Assembly: GCA_026120185.1 (NCBI GenBank)
Contig: JANUWF010001636.1
Coordinates: 3,759,501 to 3,823,500, forward strand
Direction: 5' to 3'
Source: Voacanga thouarsii
Lineage: Eukaryota; Streptophyta; Magnoliopsida; Gentianales; Apocynaceae
Length of the DNA stretch: 64,000 nucleotides
The number at the start of each line of letters is the position of its first letter. Position 1 is the stretch's first letter. The position numbers were made by a program, and so were the translations under genes. Of this stretch, positions 24,469-37,329 are shown in pieces. The notes beneath the pieces are model-generated. The model made no database searches and was not told the origin of the DNA. It was given only the letters and a program-made list of their open reading frames with translations.

Positions 24469-25850
24469 ATGCAGGAGGAGCTTAATGCTTTAGACCAAAA
24501 TCAGACATGGGCTCTTGTTCTTCGACCACCTGGTGTTAATGTCATTGGTTCTCGTTGGGCCTTCAAGGCCAAACTACGTGCAGATGGTTCATTAGAACGG
24601 CATAAGGCTCGTTTAGTTGCACAAGGCTTTAGTCAAAGACCTGATATTGACTATGGTGATACTTACAACCCTGTGGTAAAACTTGCAACTATTCGCACTC
24701 GTCTTAGTTTTGCTCTTTCCAAAAATTGGACTATTCATCAGTTGGCCATCAAAAATGCATTTCTCCATGGCTTTCTTACTGAGAATGTTTTCATGAAACA
24801 ACCTCCTGGCTTTGTCAGCACTACCCATCCAGACTATGTTTGCAAGCTTAATCGGGCTTTATATGGTCTAAAACAGGCAACACGCGCTTGGTACCATCGG
24901 TTTACTTCTTTTATATGTTCCAGGGGTTTTGTTAATAGAAAAGCTGATTCCTCTATGTTTGTGTATTGCCGGAATCAAGACATGGTTGTTCTTCTTCTTT
25001 ATGTGGATGATATTGTTCTCACAGCTTCCTCCACATCATTATTGTCCTCCATCATCACTTCTCTACAACAAGAATTTGCTATTTCAGATTTGGGGGACTT
25101 ATATTTTCTTCTGGGTATTTTGTTACTCGCTCTTCTCTCGGCTTATTTCTTTTTCAGACTAAATATGCTCGGGAACTTCTTGAGCATTGTCATATGTCTG
25201 CAACAAATTCTGTTTCTACCCCAGTTGATTCCAAGTGTAAGTTATCATTAACTGATGGTGATCCTTTATCTAATGCCACGGAGTATCGCAGTATTATTGG
25301 CGCCCTTCAATATCTTACTTTCACACGTCCTGACCTCACTTTTGCTGTTCAACAAGTTTGTTTATTTATGCATGCACCACACACAAACTGCAGTATCTCA
25401 AAGGATCTATTAATCATGGTCTTTTACTCTCCCCAAGTTCTATCAATAAAATGATAGTCTATTCTGATACTGATTGGACGGATTGTCCTGACACTCGCCG
25501 ATCCACCTCTTGTTATTGTGTGTTTTTTGGTTCGAATCTCATCTCTTGGTCTTCCAAACGTCAGGCTATTGTCTCTCGATCCAATGCTGAAGCTGAATAC
25601 CGGGCTGTTGCTAATGCTGTGTCTGAAGTTTCATAGTTTCATTCTCTATTGTTTGAACTTGGGCATAAACTCTCATATGCAACTTTGGTCTTCTGTGATA
25701 ACGTTAATGCTATTTTTCTGGTCTCTAATCCAGTTCAAAACGTGCGTACTAAATATGTTGAAATTGACCTTCATTTTGTGCGCGAAAGTAGTTGCTGGGA
25801 CCACTCGCGCTCTTCATGTTCTATCGTCACTTCAATTTGTTAATACATGA
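24469..25850 (+). pseudogene. Copia B reverse transcriptase and RNase H
   Basis: RT starts MQEELNALDQNQTWALV and contains SRWAFKAKLRADG, RHKARLVAQGFSQRP, LYGLKQATRAWY and LLYVDDIVLTAS. The usual LDVKNAFLHG reads LAIKNAFLHG, so the first catalytic aspartate is lost. The frame breaks after FLLGILL near 25120, and RNase H is split over two or three frames (SWSSKRQAIVSRSNAEAEYR, VFCDNVNAIFLVSN). Confidence 0.85.
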
Positions 25851-25933
25851 CAAAGGGTTTACCAAGTGTGTTGTTCTCTGAATTCCGCTCCAATCTGAAC
25901 GTCCAATCCCCTCCCGTTCCGATTGCGAGAGGG

Positions 25934-26157
25934 TGTTAGCATACATATTTGATATTTCTTAACATTAGCATTCTGTAAATATGATATCCCTTAATTTAGT
26001 CATCTGTACGTATATAGATTATATTCTTAGGCATATTCTGTACTCTGTAATTCTATATATATTGTCAATAATATACATCAAGGCTGATTCAGCCTCTTTC
26101 ACTTTCAGATTTTCATATAATAGTAGTTATAAAGGCACAATTCTATCGTTCTAAACA
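25934..26157 (+). repeat. 3' LTR of copia B
   Basis: Begins TGTTAGCATACATATTTGAT directly after a purine-rich tract and probably ends TCTAAACA. About 224 bp; the right boundary is approximate. Confidence 0.65.
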
Positions 26158-26528
26158 CCCTCTGTGTGTGTGGAGGGGGGGGGAATGGGATTTTCATTTC
26201 CTCCGCTTATTGTTCTCTTCAGGTGTATGTATGCCATCATAATGCCATTGCTTTTGAGTTTTGACGTATTTTCCTTTATTAGAAAGTCACAAAATCTGTA
26301 AACGCCGTCAAGCAGCAGTCAGGCCTAGCCACAGATTGTGTGTTTCATTATACAATGGCGTAAACATTACCACCCAAATTTGGCATTGTTCAGCTGGCTA
26401 GGTTTTTTAACACGTAGAGAACCAAACGTGTGAGAAACTTTTGTCGTGTGATAAAAGCCACAACCGCCATTGAGGCGGTGCTAACTGCAAGCCCACAAAG
26501 CAAAGTTTTTTCTCCAGCAAGAAAATGC

Positions 26529-26537
26529 TATAAATAG
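26529..26537 (+). promoter_or_regulatory. TATA box of the UPF0496 gene
   Basis: TATAAATAG lies 65 bp before the ATG at 26594, a good fit to a plant core promoter. This suggests that the truncated copia B LTR, ending about 370 bp upstream, sits inside the gene's promoter region. Confidence 0.65.
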
Positions 26538-26593
26538 ACCCTTCCTTTGGCAAGCTGAGTTCTTTTTTCCATTCATGATAATTTCTTGACGGC

Positions 26594-27930
26594 ATGTTTC
26601 AGATGAGAAAGATGATCTGGTCCAGATTGAAATTGCACCTAAGAAAACAAAGTAAGTCAACCATCTTGAGAAAAAAAGCTCTTCGTTTCTTGAGTATTTT
26701 CCTGAATCTGCCATCATAGCTTTGATTCTTCGTCCCTGTATTATAGAGACCCAGGTTGAAGCTCTTAAAAGAGGAGAAATTGTTAAAGTCCCATTGTTGG
26801 AAGCATTGTTTTGATTAGTATTATAGTTTTGTGATCTTGTAAAATTTGGTTTCATGGTTTCAGGTAGACAGAGGAAGGAGAATGAGAATGGCTTGATAAG
26901 CAAGTCAGATTATGTGAATGAAGAATACAGGGAAGCTATTAGGACCAATTCTTTCATAGAAATGTGTAGCAAAGTTCAGCGTCAATTGGCTAGAAAAAGT
27001 CTTGACAAGCTGTCCTCATCTTCCTCCGTAACACGGCATGTCTATCTCTCTGATGTTGTCGAACCTAGCCAAGACATTCTGACTAACATTGTTGAAGGCT
27101 CTGAGCTTCATCACTTTCTCTCTTGTTTCTTCCAAATTAGCTTTAAGGCCGGCAAAATATGCGAGTTGATACTGACAAGTATCGCTCAAACAAGGGCTAA
27201 TTATAGTGCCATCAGTAGGGTAACTAGGCAATTGGAAATTATATCATCAGATGATCAGGATTATACAGACGACCTATGCAATAAAATCTATGGAAGCCTT
27301 GCTGCCTTTTCATCTCTCACTAACCCCTTATCAAGGATTAACCCATCTCAGTTTCAGGAGCTCCATGATAACCTTTACTTATCGCTCGACATTTTCACCT
27401 CACAATGTAGAAAGATTAGGAGGAGAAGAAAGTTCATTCGATGTTGCAAGAGGATTGCCGGAGGTACTCTGATTGCGGTATACAGTGCATTGGCAATCAC
27501 CTTGATAGTCCTAGCAATTCACAGTGCAGTAGGCCTGGTGGCTGCACCCAGTCTGATTGCTTCCTCGGTAGCCTTAATTGCCAAGCAGCGGAAGGGGAGT
27601 AAGCAAGTGTACAAGACAGTTCCGCTCGAAAGATTAGAAGCTCAACTTGATACTGCAGCAAAAGGAGTCTATTTATTGCTCAATGATTTTGACACAATGA
27701 GTCGGTTTGTTATGAGGTTAAATAATGAAGTGGAACATGCTAAATTTGTAGCTGATTTGTCCCTTAGCAGAAGGAAGAATGAGATGCTGAAGGAGGTTCT
27801 CAGGGAACTTCAAATCAACCAAACTGGCTTGATGAATCAGTTAGAGGATCTTGAGGAGCATGTTTACTTGTGTATCCTCAATATTAATAGATCGAGAAGG
27901 CTACTCGTGGAAAAAATGGATGTTGGCTAA
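26594..27930 (+). CDS. UPF0496 family protein (At3g49070-like), two exons
   Basis: Exons 26594-26651 and 26864-27930, 374 codons. The first exon (MFQMRKMIWSRLKLHLRKQ) joins in phase to RQRKENENG; the TATA box position supports this start over the internal ATG at 26854. The protein is mostly alpha-helical (DUF677-type). Features include the N-terminal YVNEEYREAIRTNSFIEM, a basic patch KIRRRRKFIRCCKR, then two hydrophobic segments at about residues 218-260 that look membrane-spanning, and a C-terminal coiled-coil-like stretch. The UPF0496 family has no settled biochemical function. Membrane association is inferred from the hydrophobic pair. No damage was seen. Confidence 0.88.
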
Positions 27931-28237
27931 TCTTGTCTTTAAGGGCTATTGTCTCCCGATAAGGACTGAATTTGTTCAGAATTTGATTATTTCTCAAAAA
28001 TAATGCCACCAAAATTGTAACTTTTTCATTGCTGAGACATCGATCTTGAAGAGGAAAATAAATGCCAAACGCAGTTTTATTGCTGTCCCATTTCTTGTTT
28101 TACTTATATTCTTTTTACAGTAAGTTTGAAATCTGAAGCAAAACTTATTGTATCCACAAGTCAATAAGTAGGAAACCAAAATGAAGAAACTTATGAATAG
28201 TGAATGCAAACTAAAAGGTGAATCTGCTGAATTCCTA

Positions 28238-31200
28238 TTACTGGGAGATTGTTAACTTTTTATATTCTTCCGAGCCCAGGAGAGAAGCCTCCACTTTACG
28301 CCAATCTCCAGGTTTTGGCATGATTATTGCAATATATCCTTCTCTGTCTGGCTGCAATGAGGATCCAAGGAGGGGATGAGCTTTTGGATGCAAAGAAGAC
28401 AGCAATAATTGCAGACACTTTGACAATGTTGATGAAAGTTAGTAAACCATCATTTCACCTAATTGAGAGCAACAGAAAACAAGCATGAACGGGTCAAATG
28501 ATTGCCAATGTATAGAGGCATCAGCCAGTTCCAAGGGTGACCGATCAAGTGGATTGGGGAAAACAAGGTGGCATAGCCCATCTCCATAGCACTAAATACA
28601 CTTGTTATGGAAGGAGGAAATCATTCTTGGAATGGATTAAGATCGGAATTGAGACTAAAAACATCATGCTAGAAATGAAATTCTGATTGACTTAAACCTT
28701 TTACCTTCCAAGAAGCAATTTATTCTTCCCCCCCCTAGTATCCCCAATTTCAAAAATCAAATTTCCATTTTGATTTATAATTTTAGAGCACCAACTTTCC
28801 AGTACGGCAGAATTTAACTGAAAATATCTCTCGGACTATTAATGTCCAAGAAAACTGAGAAATTATGAAATCCTTGTTCAATATTCTAATCCTAAGCTTG
28901 TTACAACAAGGTAGTTGGCCACAACATTCAGGCTTCAAGAGACTTTTCTTGCATATTTTTAGAACAAAGAAAAGCTTTTGAATGTAAAGGAATGGTCAGA
29001 CAAATAATGCTGTCTGAAAATCCCTGTGAAACTAGGTCCTAAAGAGGAAGAGCAAGCCACAATAAGTGTGGTTTCAATATGTTGAATGATTAATTAGGAA
29101 TAAACTGAGGCAAAATGTTGGTAAACTAAGAAGAATAATGAACATGAGCAAGAATATCTACCTCAGATCATCAAATGTTCATTAGGGTTCGGTAATAAAC
29201 TTACAAAGAATGAATCTTTAGCCTTTCATCCTACGAAGGTCTTCACCTCTTAAAGATACTTCAAATCTAAATATAACATTTAAGTTTCTGGAGTGGAAAT
29301 TGGAAAATATAAATCTTAGAGGGACTTTATACATATGGGAAACATCAAATGAACCCGAAACTATGGGAAACGATATACAGATGAATGTATTTGACACCGC
29401 AATAGAGGAGCCTAAAGCCAATTCCAACTCCATGGAGAAACAAAAGAAAGAACCACCATGCGACTCAACAACTTAACTATTATAACTAAACAACACGAGT
29501 AAGAATAAATAAATAAATAAAATACAAAAGAAGCAAACAAATAACAGAACTCAAATATGACGATGATTCATACCGATGAATTAAGCAATCCTGGTTGCTT
29601 CACCAACCTCTCATTCACCTCCAATAAAGACCCTTTCACACAACACCTGTCAAAAAAAATGATGTATTCATTACCCTGGTACCTAGTCAAGCAAGAAACA
29701 AAAGATTGCAGGAACAAAAATCAGGGGAGATTCAAGAAAGAAACTTAACCTCACAATATAAGAAGAATCCTTGGTGGATACTTTACATAATGCTGTATTG
29801 GACTCAAAGTGTTGTGCATTCTGCAGGAGAAGAGTACCATAAAATCACAGTTTACAATACACAACATAAGAATAGAAAATAGTGAGAATGATAAATAACC
29901 GTATTCAATCTGGCATTCACCTATTCTTATACATATGCTGTGCATCCATTAGTAAAAGATTGCATTTCCAAATTCCACCATAAATCTTTGTGATAATTCA
30001 AACTCACTAATAGGTACAAGGAGTAGAAAAACAAAGAAAATTCTAGTCAGTCTGCTTAAATTTAGATAGCTGAAATCTCCTAACCTTCATAAGAAGTACA
30101 ATAAGCTATTCTAGATGGTATGCTAATACTTGAAACAAGGAAATATCCGAGGAATTATGTCTCAGAAAGGAATATCCTTGCTGGCATGCTTGTGTTGCAA
30201 CAGTTTCATAGACCATGATTGTGTTACCTCACCCCAACCCACCACCTAATCTCTCAGATAATTTTTGATGGCAGGCTAGTTCTGGTAATAGTTAAACAGC
30301 ATAACACATCGAACCTAAATGGATCTATTAAAAGTTCAATAAAGAAATGAAGATGATTTTAACGAAAACTATATTTTGAAGCTTCTTGAGTAGTAGTATA
30401 TCCTAGCAATTTAATGAGCCTGCTCAACATTTTCCAAAGCCATAATTTATCAAACCAGCACATAGTGACCTGAGTACAAGTACAACTGAATGTAGCACAG
30501 GCTAATTATGCATTTATTTGTGGGATGAACCCCTGAAACACATGAAATCCCACAACAAGTTGAAAGATAGAAGACAAAGTTTACCTTTTTACGCTTTCCC
30601 GTAACCTTAATCCCACTCCGGTCAGACTTCCCTACATTAAAGTCAACGGCAGAAACTCCCCCTTCATCCTTGAAAGCCAGGTGAGTTGAAGCCAGTCCAA
30701 CTATACATAAACTTTGTTCCACAAGAAAAATAAAAAATAAAACAGCCGACTTGCAGCACATTTAAGTAAAATAAACCCATAAAATTCATCAAAAATGAAG
30801 TTTTATACCCATTGGCATGACGACGAACATACTGATCATGTCCAGGTTTCATAAAATCTGAAAGAAAAGAAAAACCAGAAGGACAATTAACATAGAAAAG
30901 CCGGGGAAACAAAACTACTTAAACTGGCAATTATACAATTGATAAACAGAGCATATTGAAGTCTCAATCTTTTTTCAAGAATAAAAGAGGGTTGAGCTAA
31001 GAGCAACGTGGGATTCACCTGGAGCATAGTATGTAACGAAATTGGTTTCAGTTGCAGAAGGTGGAGCAAGAGGAAGGTCCTCTAATCTTGGAACTAAAAG
31101 TCTCCTCAACTCTTCTTCTTCTTCATCATCATCTTTACTTTCAATGGTATCAGAAGAAGAACGGGGAGCTGGAGTATCGTGGTTTCGATCTTGGGCTTCG

Positions 31201-31253
31201 ACGATGTTGACGTTGGTGTCTGAAGTTGAACTGTCGGCGTTGGGTTCTGTCAT
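28238..31253 (-). CDS. FAM206: Protein Abitram (FAM206/Simiate family), six exons
   Basis: Exons: 31019-31253, 30809-30857, 30585-30711, 29750-29820, 29574-29646, 28238-28351, 222 codons. The N-terminus is an acidic low-complexity region (DDDEEEEELRRLL). The conserved core follows: MKPGHDQYVRRHANG, LCIVGLASTHLAF, VDFNVGKSDRSGIKVTGKRK, AQHFESNTALCKV, CCVKGSLLEVNERLVKQP and EGYIAIIMPKPGDW, matching the glycine-cleavage-H-like beta-rich fold of the family. Animal Abitram binds actin and modulates transcription; the plant role is unknown. Every exon joins in phase, including the 49-bp second exon. Intron 5 is about 1.2 kb. The assignment comes from remembered family motifs and is fairly secure. 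Confidence 0.85.
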
Positions 31254-32123
31254 TGTAATTGGACGTCAGATAACATTAAACGGCTAACTGTTTTACCCCT
31301 TTAGGGTGAATAAAACTCAAAGGGGGTCAGTGGGCTGAGCCAAACTCCACCGGCACGAATCTGTTCAACTCTCGGTTCATGGTTAAACAAATTAAGTAAT
31401 GTTTGTGCAAAAGAAAATATCAATATATTTACTGATTCTACTGGAAGAAAATTCACCATATGGTCCCTAAAGTTTTCACAATTAGCTGTTATGGTGCTAG
31501 AAACTTTCTCTCCCTCCCACATTTTGGTCGTAACTTTACCTTTTACATATGACTTTTACTTTTAAAATTCTTAATTTTAGTTTAATTCCTACCAAAACAG
31601 GAAAAAAAAATTGTCATTTACCTAAAATTTATAAAGATTGAAAAAAATTGAATAGTTTAATATTTTATTTGAAATAATTTTCAAACATGCAATTTAATTT
31701 TAATGACAAGTATCTTGTAATAAAAATACTCTAAAATTTTTTCCTTTCCTTTATACTTCTCCTTCTCTCCTGAAACCCACATTTGGCCACAAATTTAGAA
31801 ACTTGAGGCAAATTTATGGGGAGATAATATGAAAATAAAATAAAGCAAATTTATCAAAAATTAATCTATATAACACCATTTACAAAAAAAAAGAAGGAAA
31901 AATCTATACAGCGCCAGAAATTTAATTACAACTCTTGACCAAACACACTAATATCTCCTTCAAATTGAAAAAAATTTAAAAAATAAACATACAAAAAGAA
32001 GTCTCACACTGGGATTTCCTATTATTTCACTCTAGACAAATACAAGTTCACATAGAAAAATCAGACTTGCTCAAAGAGACAGCATTTTTTGAGTTTGATC
32101 CAAATTGTGTATGATGAGGTGAA
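31254..32123. other. Spacer between Abitram 5' end and peroxidase 3' end
   Basis: Abitram promoter at the left, probable peroxidase 3'UTR at the right, AT-rich in the middle. No gene recognised. Confidence 0.4.
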
Positions 32124-33526
32124 CTAATTAACCTCTCTACAATTCAACCTAATCTCTTCTCCCCCAATGATGCTACTCATCTTGATCATGGACTTTAAAA
32201 ATGATTCGAAGAACTCTTCTTCAGAACTTGAAAATTTTAAAACCAATTCTTTAGTTCTTGAATTGGCTAGTAAGGCTTGATCTGAAGAGAAAAGACTCTT
32301 CCCCTGAAGAAGTAGCTTGTAGTAAGCATTGTCGAACACAGTTGTAGAAGAATCCAAGTTTGAACCAGCATTCTTCACATTATTGTGCATGGGGCAAATA
32401 GTCCTTAAGCTGGCTGCAAATGATGGATGCATTGAGGGATCCACATCGTTAGTGATGTCAAAATTGTGGATCCTGTTTTGGAATGATGAACAATGAGCGA
32501 AACCGAGAGTGTGACCTCCTGCAATCATATAGATAAGCGAGGCCAAATATTAATCTTTCTGTAGTATCTGCTTGCAATGTTCTTTCAAGAAGCTATAGGC
32601 AGTGCCAGAAAGAATTTTGAGAGGGGATTTAATTTGTTGTGTTTCACCTGAGAGTGCTACTAAATCGTCCATGGAGAGGCCTCTCTGGGAGAAGCTTTGC
32701 TGCAACTGAGATATATTGAAGGTGGGAAAAGGTAGTTGGCGAGTCTCAATGGCCTTTGAAGTTCTTCCATCTTTTCTACCTTTGGGCACATCCCAACTGG
32801 GACCTCCGGACTAACATATCAAAATAAGATTTATCCAGTTGGTTAATTAATTAGTTGTTTTCCCGACAGCAAAGTGAAGCAACTAGAACTACAAATTTGT
32901 AATATATAATATCAATTTCTCTAGAATTAGTATTCACTCTACACATATACAATATGATATGATATAACTAATTTGAAATTTTTTAATTTTAGCGGTCACT
33001 TGTGACTCTTATGATCTAATGCATGGATGAATATGCTTACAAGTGCAACAGCATCTCTTGCTGCCAAAGCCACAATGTCAGCGCAAGAAACCACACCAGG
33101 ACATAAAGCCTCTATTTCCTTTTTGGCATGGTCAATGACATAGAATGCGTGCAATGAAATGTTAGGAGGTCCGTCTTTTTCAGCTTGGTTCTTATTCGTC
33201 GAGTTTAGCAGCACGGAGCCATCACAACCCTTCAAATTAAAACAAATTAGCTAAAATGATGTATATACTATGTGCATATTTTGAAGCAAATCAATAGAAT
33301 AGATAAGCGGATTACATACTCTGATGAAGCAGTCATGGAAGTGCATCCGAAGTAGTGCCGCTGGAACTGTTTTGTCATTGATCATAGCTTTCGTCACTAC
33401 TTTCCTTATAATTGATTCGACCTTCGGGCATGTATGGTCATAGTATGCTGTACTCAGTGCAGTCATGGAAGGAGAAACCCAAGACAAAAGAAAGACGAAA
33501 ACTAATGGAAAAATGCTTACTGCCAT
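32124..33526 (-). CDS. PRX64: Class III secretory peroxidase, PRX64 type, four exons
   Basis: Exons: 33320-33526, 33041-33229, 32648-32810, 32124-32518, 317 codons, the usual length for peroxidase 64. A signal peptide of about 22 residues (MAVSIFPLVFVFLLSWVSPS) precedes the mature ALSTAYYDHTCPKVE. The distal heme site is LLRMHFHDCFIRGCDGS (catalytic Arg and His), the proximal heme His lies in LSGGHTLGFAHCSSF, and CPGVVSCADI and KNAGSNLD are the other class III signatures. The diagnostic PRX64 stretch KGRKDGRTSKAIETRQLP is present. PRX64 oxidises monolignols with H2O2 in the wall and is linked to Casparian-strip lignin (family knowledge). All conserved Cys and heme residues look intact. Confidence 0.93.
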
Positions 33527-35300
33527 GGTTGAAACTCTTTGGACTTCCCCTTCGTCTATGCTTTCTATGAAGCAAATGTCATGGAGCCTAGCTACCTAAA
33601 GGTGGTATTTGTAGCAGAGGAAGCTGAGAAGGATAAAGATTTGTTATGCTTTATGTGACATAACATAAGGCCGTTAGCAAGTTTGGTGAACTAGAACCAA
33701 TAGTTGTATAGAGTTGTTTAAGCATGCCCGTATGAGTTCAAGCCATGAAACATTTTTTAGTCCTCTTTGTACGTCAACTTTGTTAAGACATCAGCCATTC
33801 CTGTTTTTGCATATAGTTTTGAGAATCCAATCTGAGAGGCAATTCCAAGAGAATGCGAATGCTAGTTCTTTAATTCATTTCAAGTGATAGCATAGGCTAA
33901 ATGTGTCTTGAGGTTTCTCCTTTTAATTAGGTCTGACTTGCAAAGGGCTTATCCCCACCTAGGCAAAAGTAACTCTTAACGACTTCAGATGATAGCCTTT
34001 GGTGGATTAGGTTGAACAAATAAAGTTGATCATAGCCCCAAAGTGATTCGTTCAATTTGTTTGCGGTTGCGGTTGTGTTCAATTGAACTAAAAGTAACAG
34101 TTTCGATCATTTCTTGTACTACTACACAATCAAGATTACTTATTTCTTTGGGAGGATTCATTATGGCAGTCCAAAATATGTCCAAGTACGTCAATTGGCT
34201 GTCCTTTTTTTCCTTTTTCCTCCTTTGCTAATAAAAAAACTAGTTTAAGTGAATCTTGATGTGACTATCCATCCCAAATAAAGAAATCTTGCTGCTATAA
34301 AATGTTTTTTATTTTTATTTTTTTGGCTCGATAGGGAAATAGTTTTGCTGGTTGTCAACAGTCTATGAAGAAACTCCAAGATGGTCCTAGAGGAAGAGCA
34401 GGTATTCAAGTCCATGCACTCAACTCAGAAGGACTTCTTAAATGGAAGCAGGCATGGAGTACATAAACTGATGTAAGATAATCTTGTTTTTGGCTAAGTT
34501 TCTTAAACATACAACCTACTGTCTAGGACTAACAATGGCTTGTAAGACAACAGAATTAGGACTGTTCAACAACCCTGCTCTGCAATTTTTCTTTTATTAC
34601 CACTCCCTTTTTTTGTATATTTAATTTGTTTTTGTTTTTGTGTACAATTGTAGCTCCAACCAACGCCTTTAGTAGTAATTGGTTGTGTACTGACAGGGCT
34701 AAGACAGCTCAGAACTGCATTAAAGCAGTACAAATCACAGCAGTTTAACTACAGTCCAACGGGAGTTGGGAGAGAGAATTTCCCGAGAGGGAAAAACAAT
34801 ACCATAACACATCCCCGGCCGGGACTTCCTTATCACAAGACGTCCACGAGGATGGGCACATGTATTTATTAAATATTGAACTTGAAAATTTTAAATTTAG
34901 TAATGAGAACATTTTATAAACATGAATACTATTTTGTTCACGTTAAAGTGAATTGGAATTTTCGACCTTCGTTTTTTTTTTCTTTTAAGTTATTTCCTAA
35001 TTTGAGATGAGGAGAGAAAATGAGTCTGGTGGATTTAAAATCCCTTCCTCACCTTAAGAAAATAGTTCCGCAATTTCTTCAAGAAAGGATGATCATTGTT
35101 CTAAATCAATTCAGTTGCATATGAAAATCTATTGCTCAGATCAGAAGATTATTTGCTCAAACGAATGTGTATATATATTGCAGCAAATGTTCAAATTATT
35201 ACAACCACATTTGAAGGGGAAAAGAAAGGGAGGAGGGAAGGCCGAAGGACATAGTATTGAAGTTACAGTTTGAGGAGGCTTATTATTAGTATTGAAGTTC
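33527..35300. other. Peroxidase promoter and spacer to the expansin 3' end
   Basis: Unassigned DNA. Scattered short frames show no family resemblance. The expansin 3'UTR probably begins near 35300. Confidence 0.35.
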
Positions 35301-35558
35301 GATAGTATCTCCAATAATATGGAGTAATATACACATGGGTGTCAAGCATTTCTCATGGACTATCTCTGGATCATAGTTCATGGGTTCTTCTCATCCCGGT
35401 CAAACCCAAAAGCTTCACGGTATCCTCCACGCTCTTCTGTGAAAAAAATGGTGTCGTATAATGCAAAAATGTGGCGGGCTGCTTCAGTAAAATAGTAAGC
35501 ACGCCGCTGCCTTTGAGCAAAACCCAAACCCAGAAGTCCAATAATCCATCGTTTTAGC

Positions 35559-36500
35559 TTAAAATTGTGTTAGACTGGAAAATGTCTGCCCAAATTGCCA
35601 GTTTGAGGGAACAATGTTCAGGAAAGTCTTGGTCACACCATCAGTTGTGGTAACACTGAAAGATAAAGATTGGCCATTCAGATAAGAATTGGACTGCCAA
35701 TTGGCTCCCCAGTTCCTAGACATAGCCATCCAACCAGTTTTTGAGCCCTTGATTTGAACAGATTGAATTGATCCAGCCCCAGCAACGTTGCTAATCAAAA
35801 CAAGTTCAAAATAGTCTCTGCCATTGATTGTGAATCTAACTCCACCATGGTTGTTGCAGGGAACTCTGCATATAACAAAATATAGGGTTTAGTTCATAGA
35901 TTAAGGCGATTGAGTGGAGAATACGGTTCCAGATGAAAAACTTATCAGACCTTTGGTACAAGACAGGAACAATTCCTCCCTTGTAGATGCCGATCTTTTC
36001 CCAGGCTGGTTGAGCCATGTCAAAATGAGGGCGGGGTGGGTTGCACCAGCCTCCGTTATCGCTAGGAAGATCAAAATTTGGAGGGCAGAAGTTCGTTGCA
36101 GTAATGGTGACGGATGCTCCTTTCTTGCACCATTGCGAGTCTGTTTTATAGTCACATATTATCTTGTAGCATTGCCCACATGATGCTCCATCGTTGAACA
36201 GTGCTGTACTTAGTGCAGCAGTCCTAGTCCCATATCCAGCGGAATACAAATTTCCATACCCACAGGCACCTCCTGTGGCCAACCAAGTTACGACGAACGT
36301 AAGAATCAAGACATTTTTTGCAATTGAAACCCAGAACAACTTCAGGTTTACTTACCCATTGTGCCAGAAGCATCGCTGCCTCCATAAAAGGTTGCATGAG
36401 CACTCATCCATCCCGAAGCTGTGAAAGCATTGACATTTGCAAGAAGAGTAGCAGAGAAACAAAGGAGGAAAGCCAGAGCAAGAACGCCATTGGATGCCAT
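35559..36500 (-). CDS. EXPA: Alpha-expansin, three exons
   Basis: Exons: 36356-36500, 35951-36272, 35559-35865, 257 codons, typical for EXPA. A signal peptide ([20 protein letters not shown]) precedes [20 protein letters not shown]. Domain 1 (GH45-like) has [33 protein letters not shown] and the HFD catalytic-like motif in [17 protein letters not shown]. Domain 2 (group-2 grass-pollen-like) has [20 protein letters not shown] and the aromatic surface [13 protein letters not shown]. Expansins loosen cellulose-xyloglucan contacts in the wall at acid pH without hydrolysis. The gene is intact. Its 5'UTR and promoter are homologous to those of the FAD monooxygenase gene 16 kb away. Confidence 0.93.
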
Positions 36501-36548
36501 TGTTTTCTTCTCTGTCAATCAGGGCAAGAGAATTAGCAGGACGAGGAG

Positions 36549-36780
36549 AAGATTGGTTGGATATTGAAGATTCAGACTGTATCAACATACATTCAATGGC
36601 TATACCAAGCACTAGATGCGACTTAAATAGGAAAGAATTCTCTAAATGCAAAAACCTCACATGGGATCTCTGCAAATTGAGAAAAGCTTCAATCTTTATT
36701 TTTATTAGTCTAATTTGTCTCTGCAAAGTCTGAAGAATTCTGCAGCACATTCAATTATTCCCACGTTCTCTCACTAGTCC
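36549..36780 (-). promoter_or_regulatory. Expansin promoter/5'UTR module shared with the monooxygenase locus
   Basis: About 230 bp upstream of the expansin ATG match 54412-54640 nearly throughout, and 52955-53041 plus 53418-53450 in two pieces. Shared landmarks on plus are ATTGAAGATTCAGACTGT, GATGCGACTTAAATA and AAAAGCTT. On the minus strand a TATTTAAG element (36622-36629), about 120 bp before the ATG, is the likely TATA box and is conserved in all copies. Confidence 0.8.
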
Positions 36781-36789
36781 ATCCATGCC

Positions 36790-37329
36790 CACATGGTTTA
36801 CCCAACAGAAGAGCCGCGAATGGATCAAAATCAAATGCCAAATCCTCGAATTTTCTTATTCTTTTAGTGCATTTGGTTGTTGCTATGTGAAGAAAAACAA
36901 AACATATTCAATGTCTTCCTATGATAAGAATATTTTGCTAAAATGGTGAGATGCAACCTCACATGGCTTTCCTTTGACCTTACATGCTCAATTCCCATTA
37001 GTCTCATGTGTGATGCACATGCCTCCAGGGCATTGACATGAAATCCCCAGAGCCATTATTATCATTTCTCTGCCAGAATGCTTATTTGAGACACCCTGTT
37101 TTTCTGTGATGATCCGACACTGCATATAATTAATCAGACCAATCAGCTGTTTGTAGGAATCTGCCAACACCCAATCAATATAGTCATCATAAGCATTGAA
37201 GTTCATTTTTTTGGACATTCATCTTAAGGTATACCTAGATGGCACTTTGAGCTCGATACTGAACAATTTCTTTAAATAAACTTTAACTGAGGAGATTAAA
37301 AATGACAGAGTTTTAGTTGATTATACATA
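36790..37329. other. Expansin upstream region
   Basis: No gene or repeat recognised. The minus-strand open frame at 36988-37218 has no family resemblance. Confidence 0.35.

Larger units (their letters stand above)
23150..26157 (+). mobile_element. Ty1/copia retrotransposon B, 5'-truncated
   Basis: The plus-strand interior begins in the pre-integrase linker and proceeds through integrase, RT and RNase H to a polypurine tract (GCGAGAGGG) and a single LTR. No 5' LTR, gag or protease is present. It belongs to a different family from A and C. Confidence 0.85.

Noticed and set aside
27016..27472. Frames on other strands and frames within UPF0496
   Set aside because: Shadows of the real coding exon.
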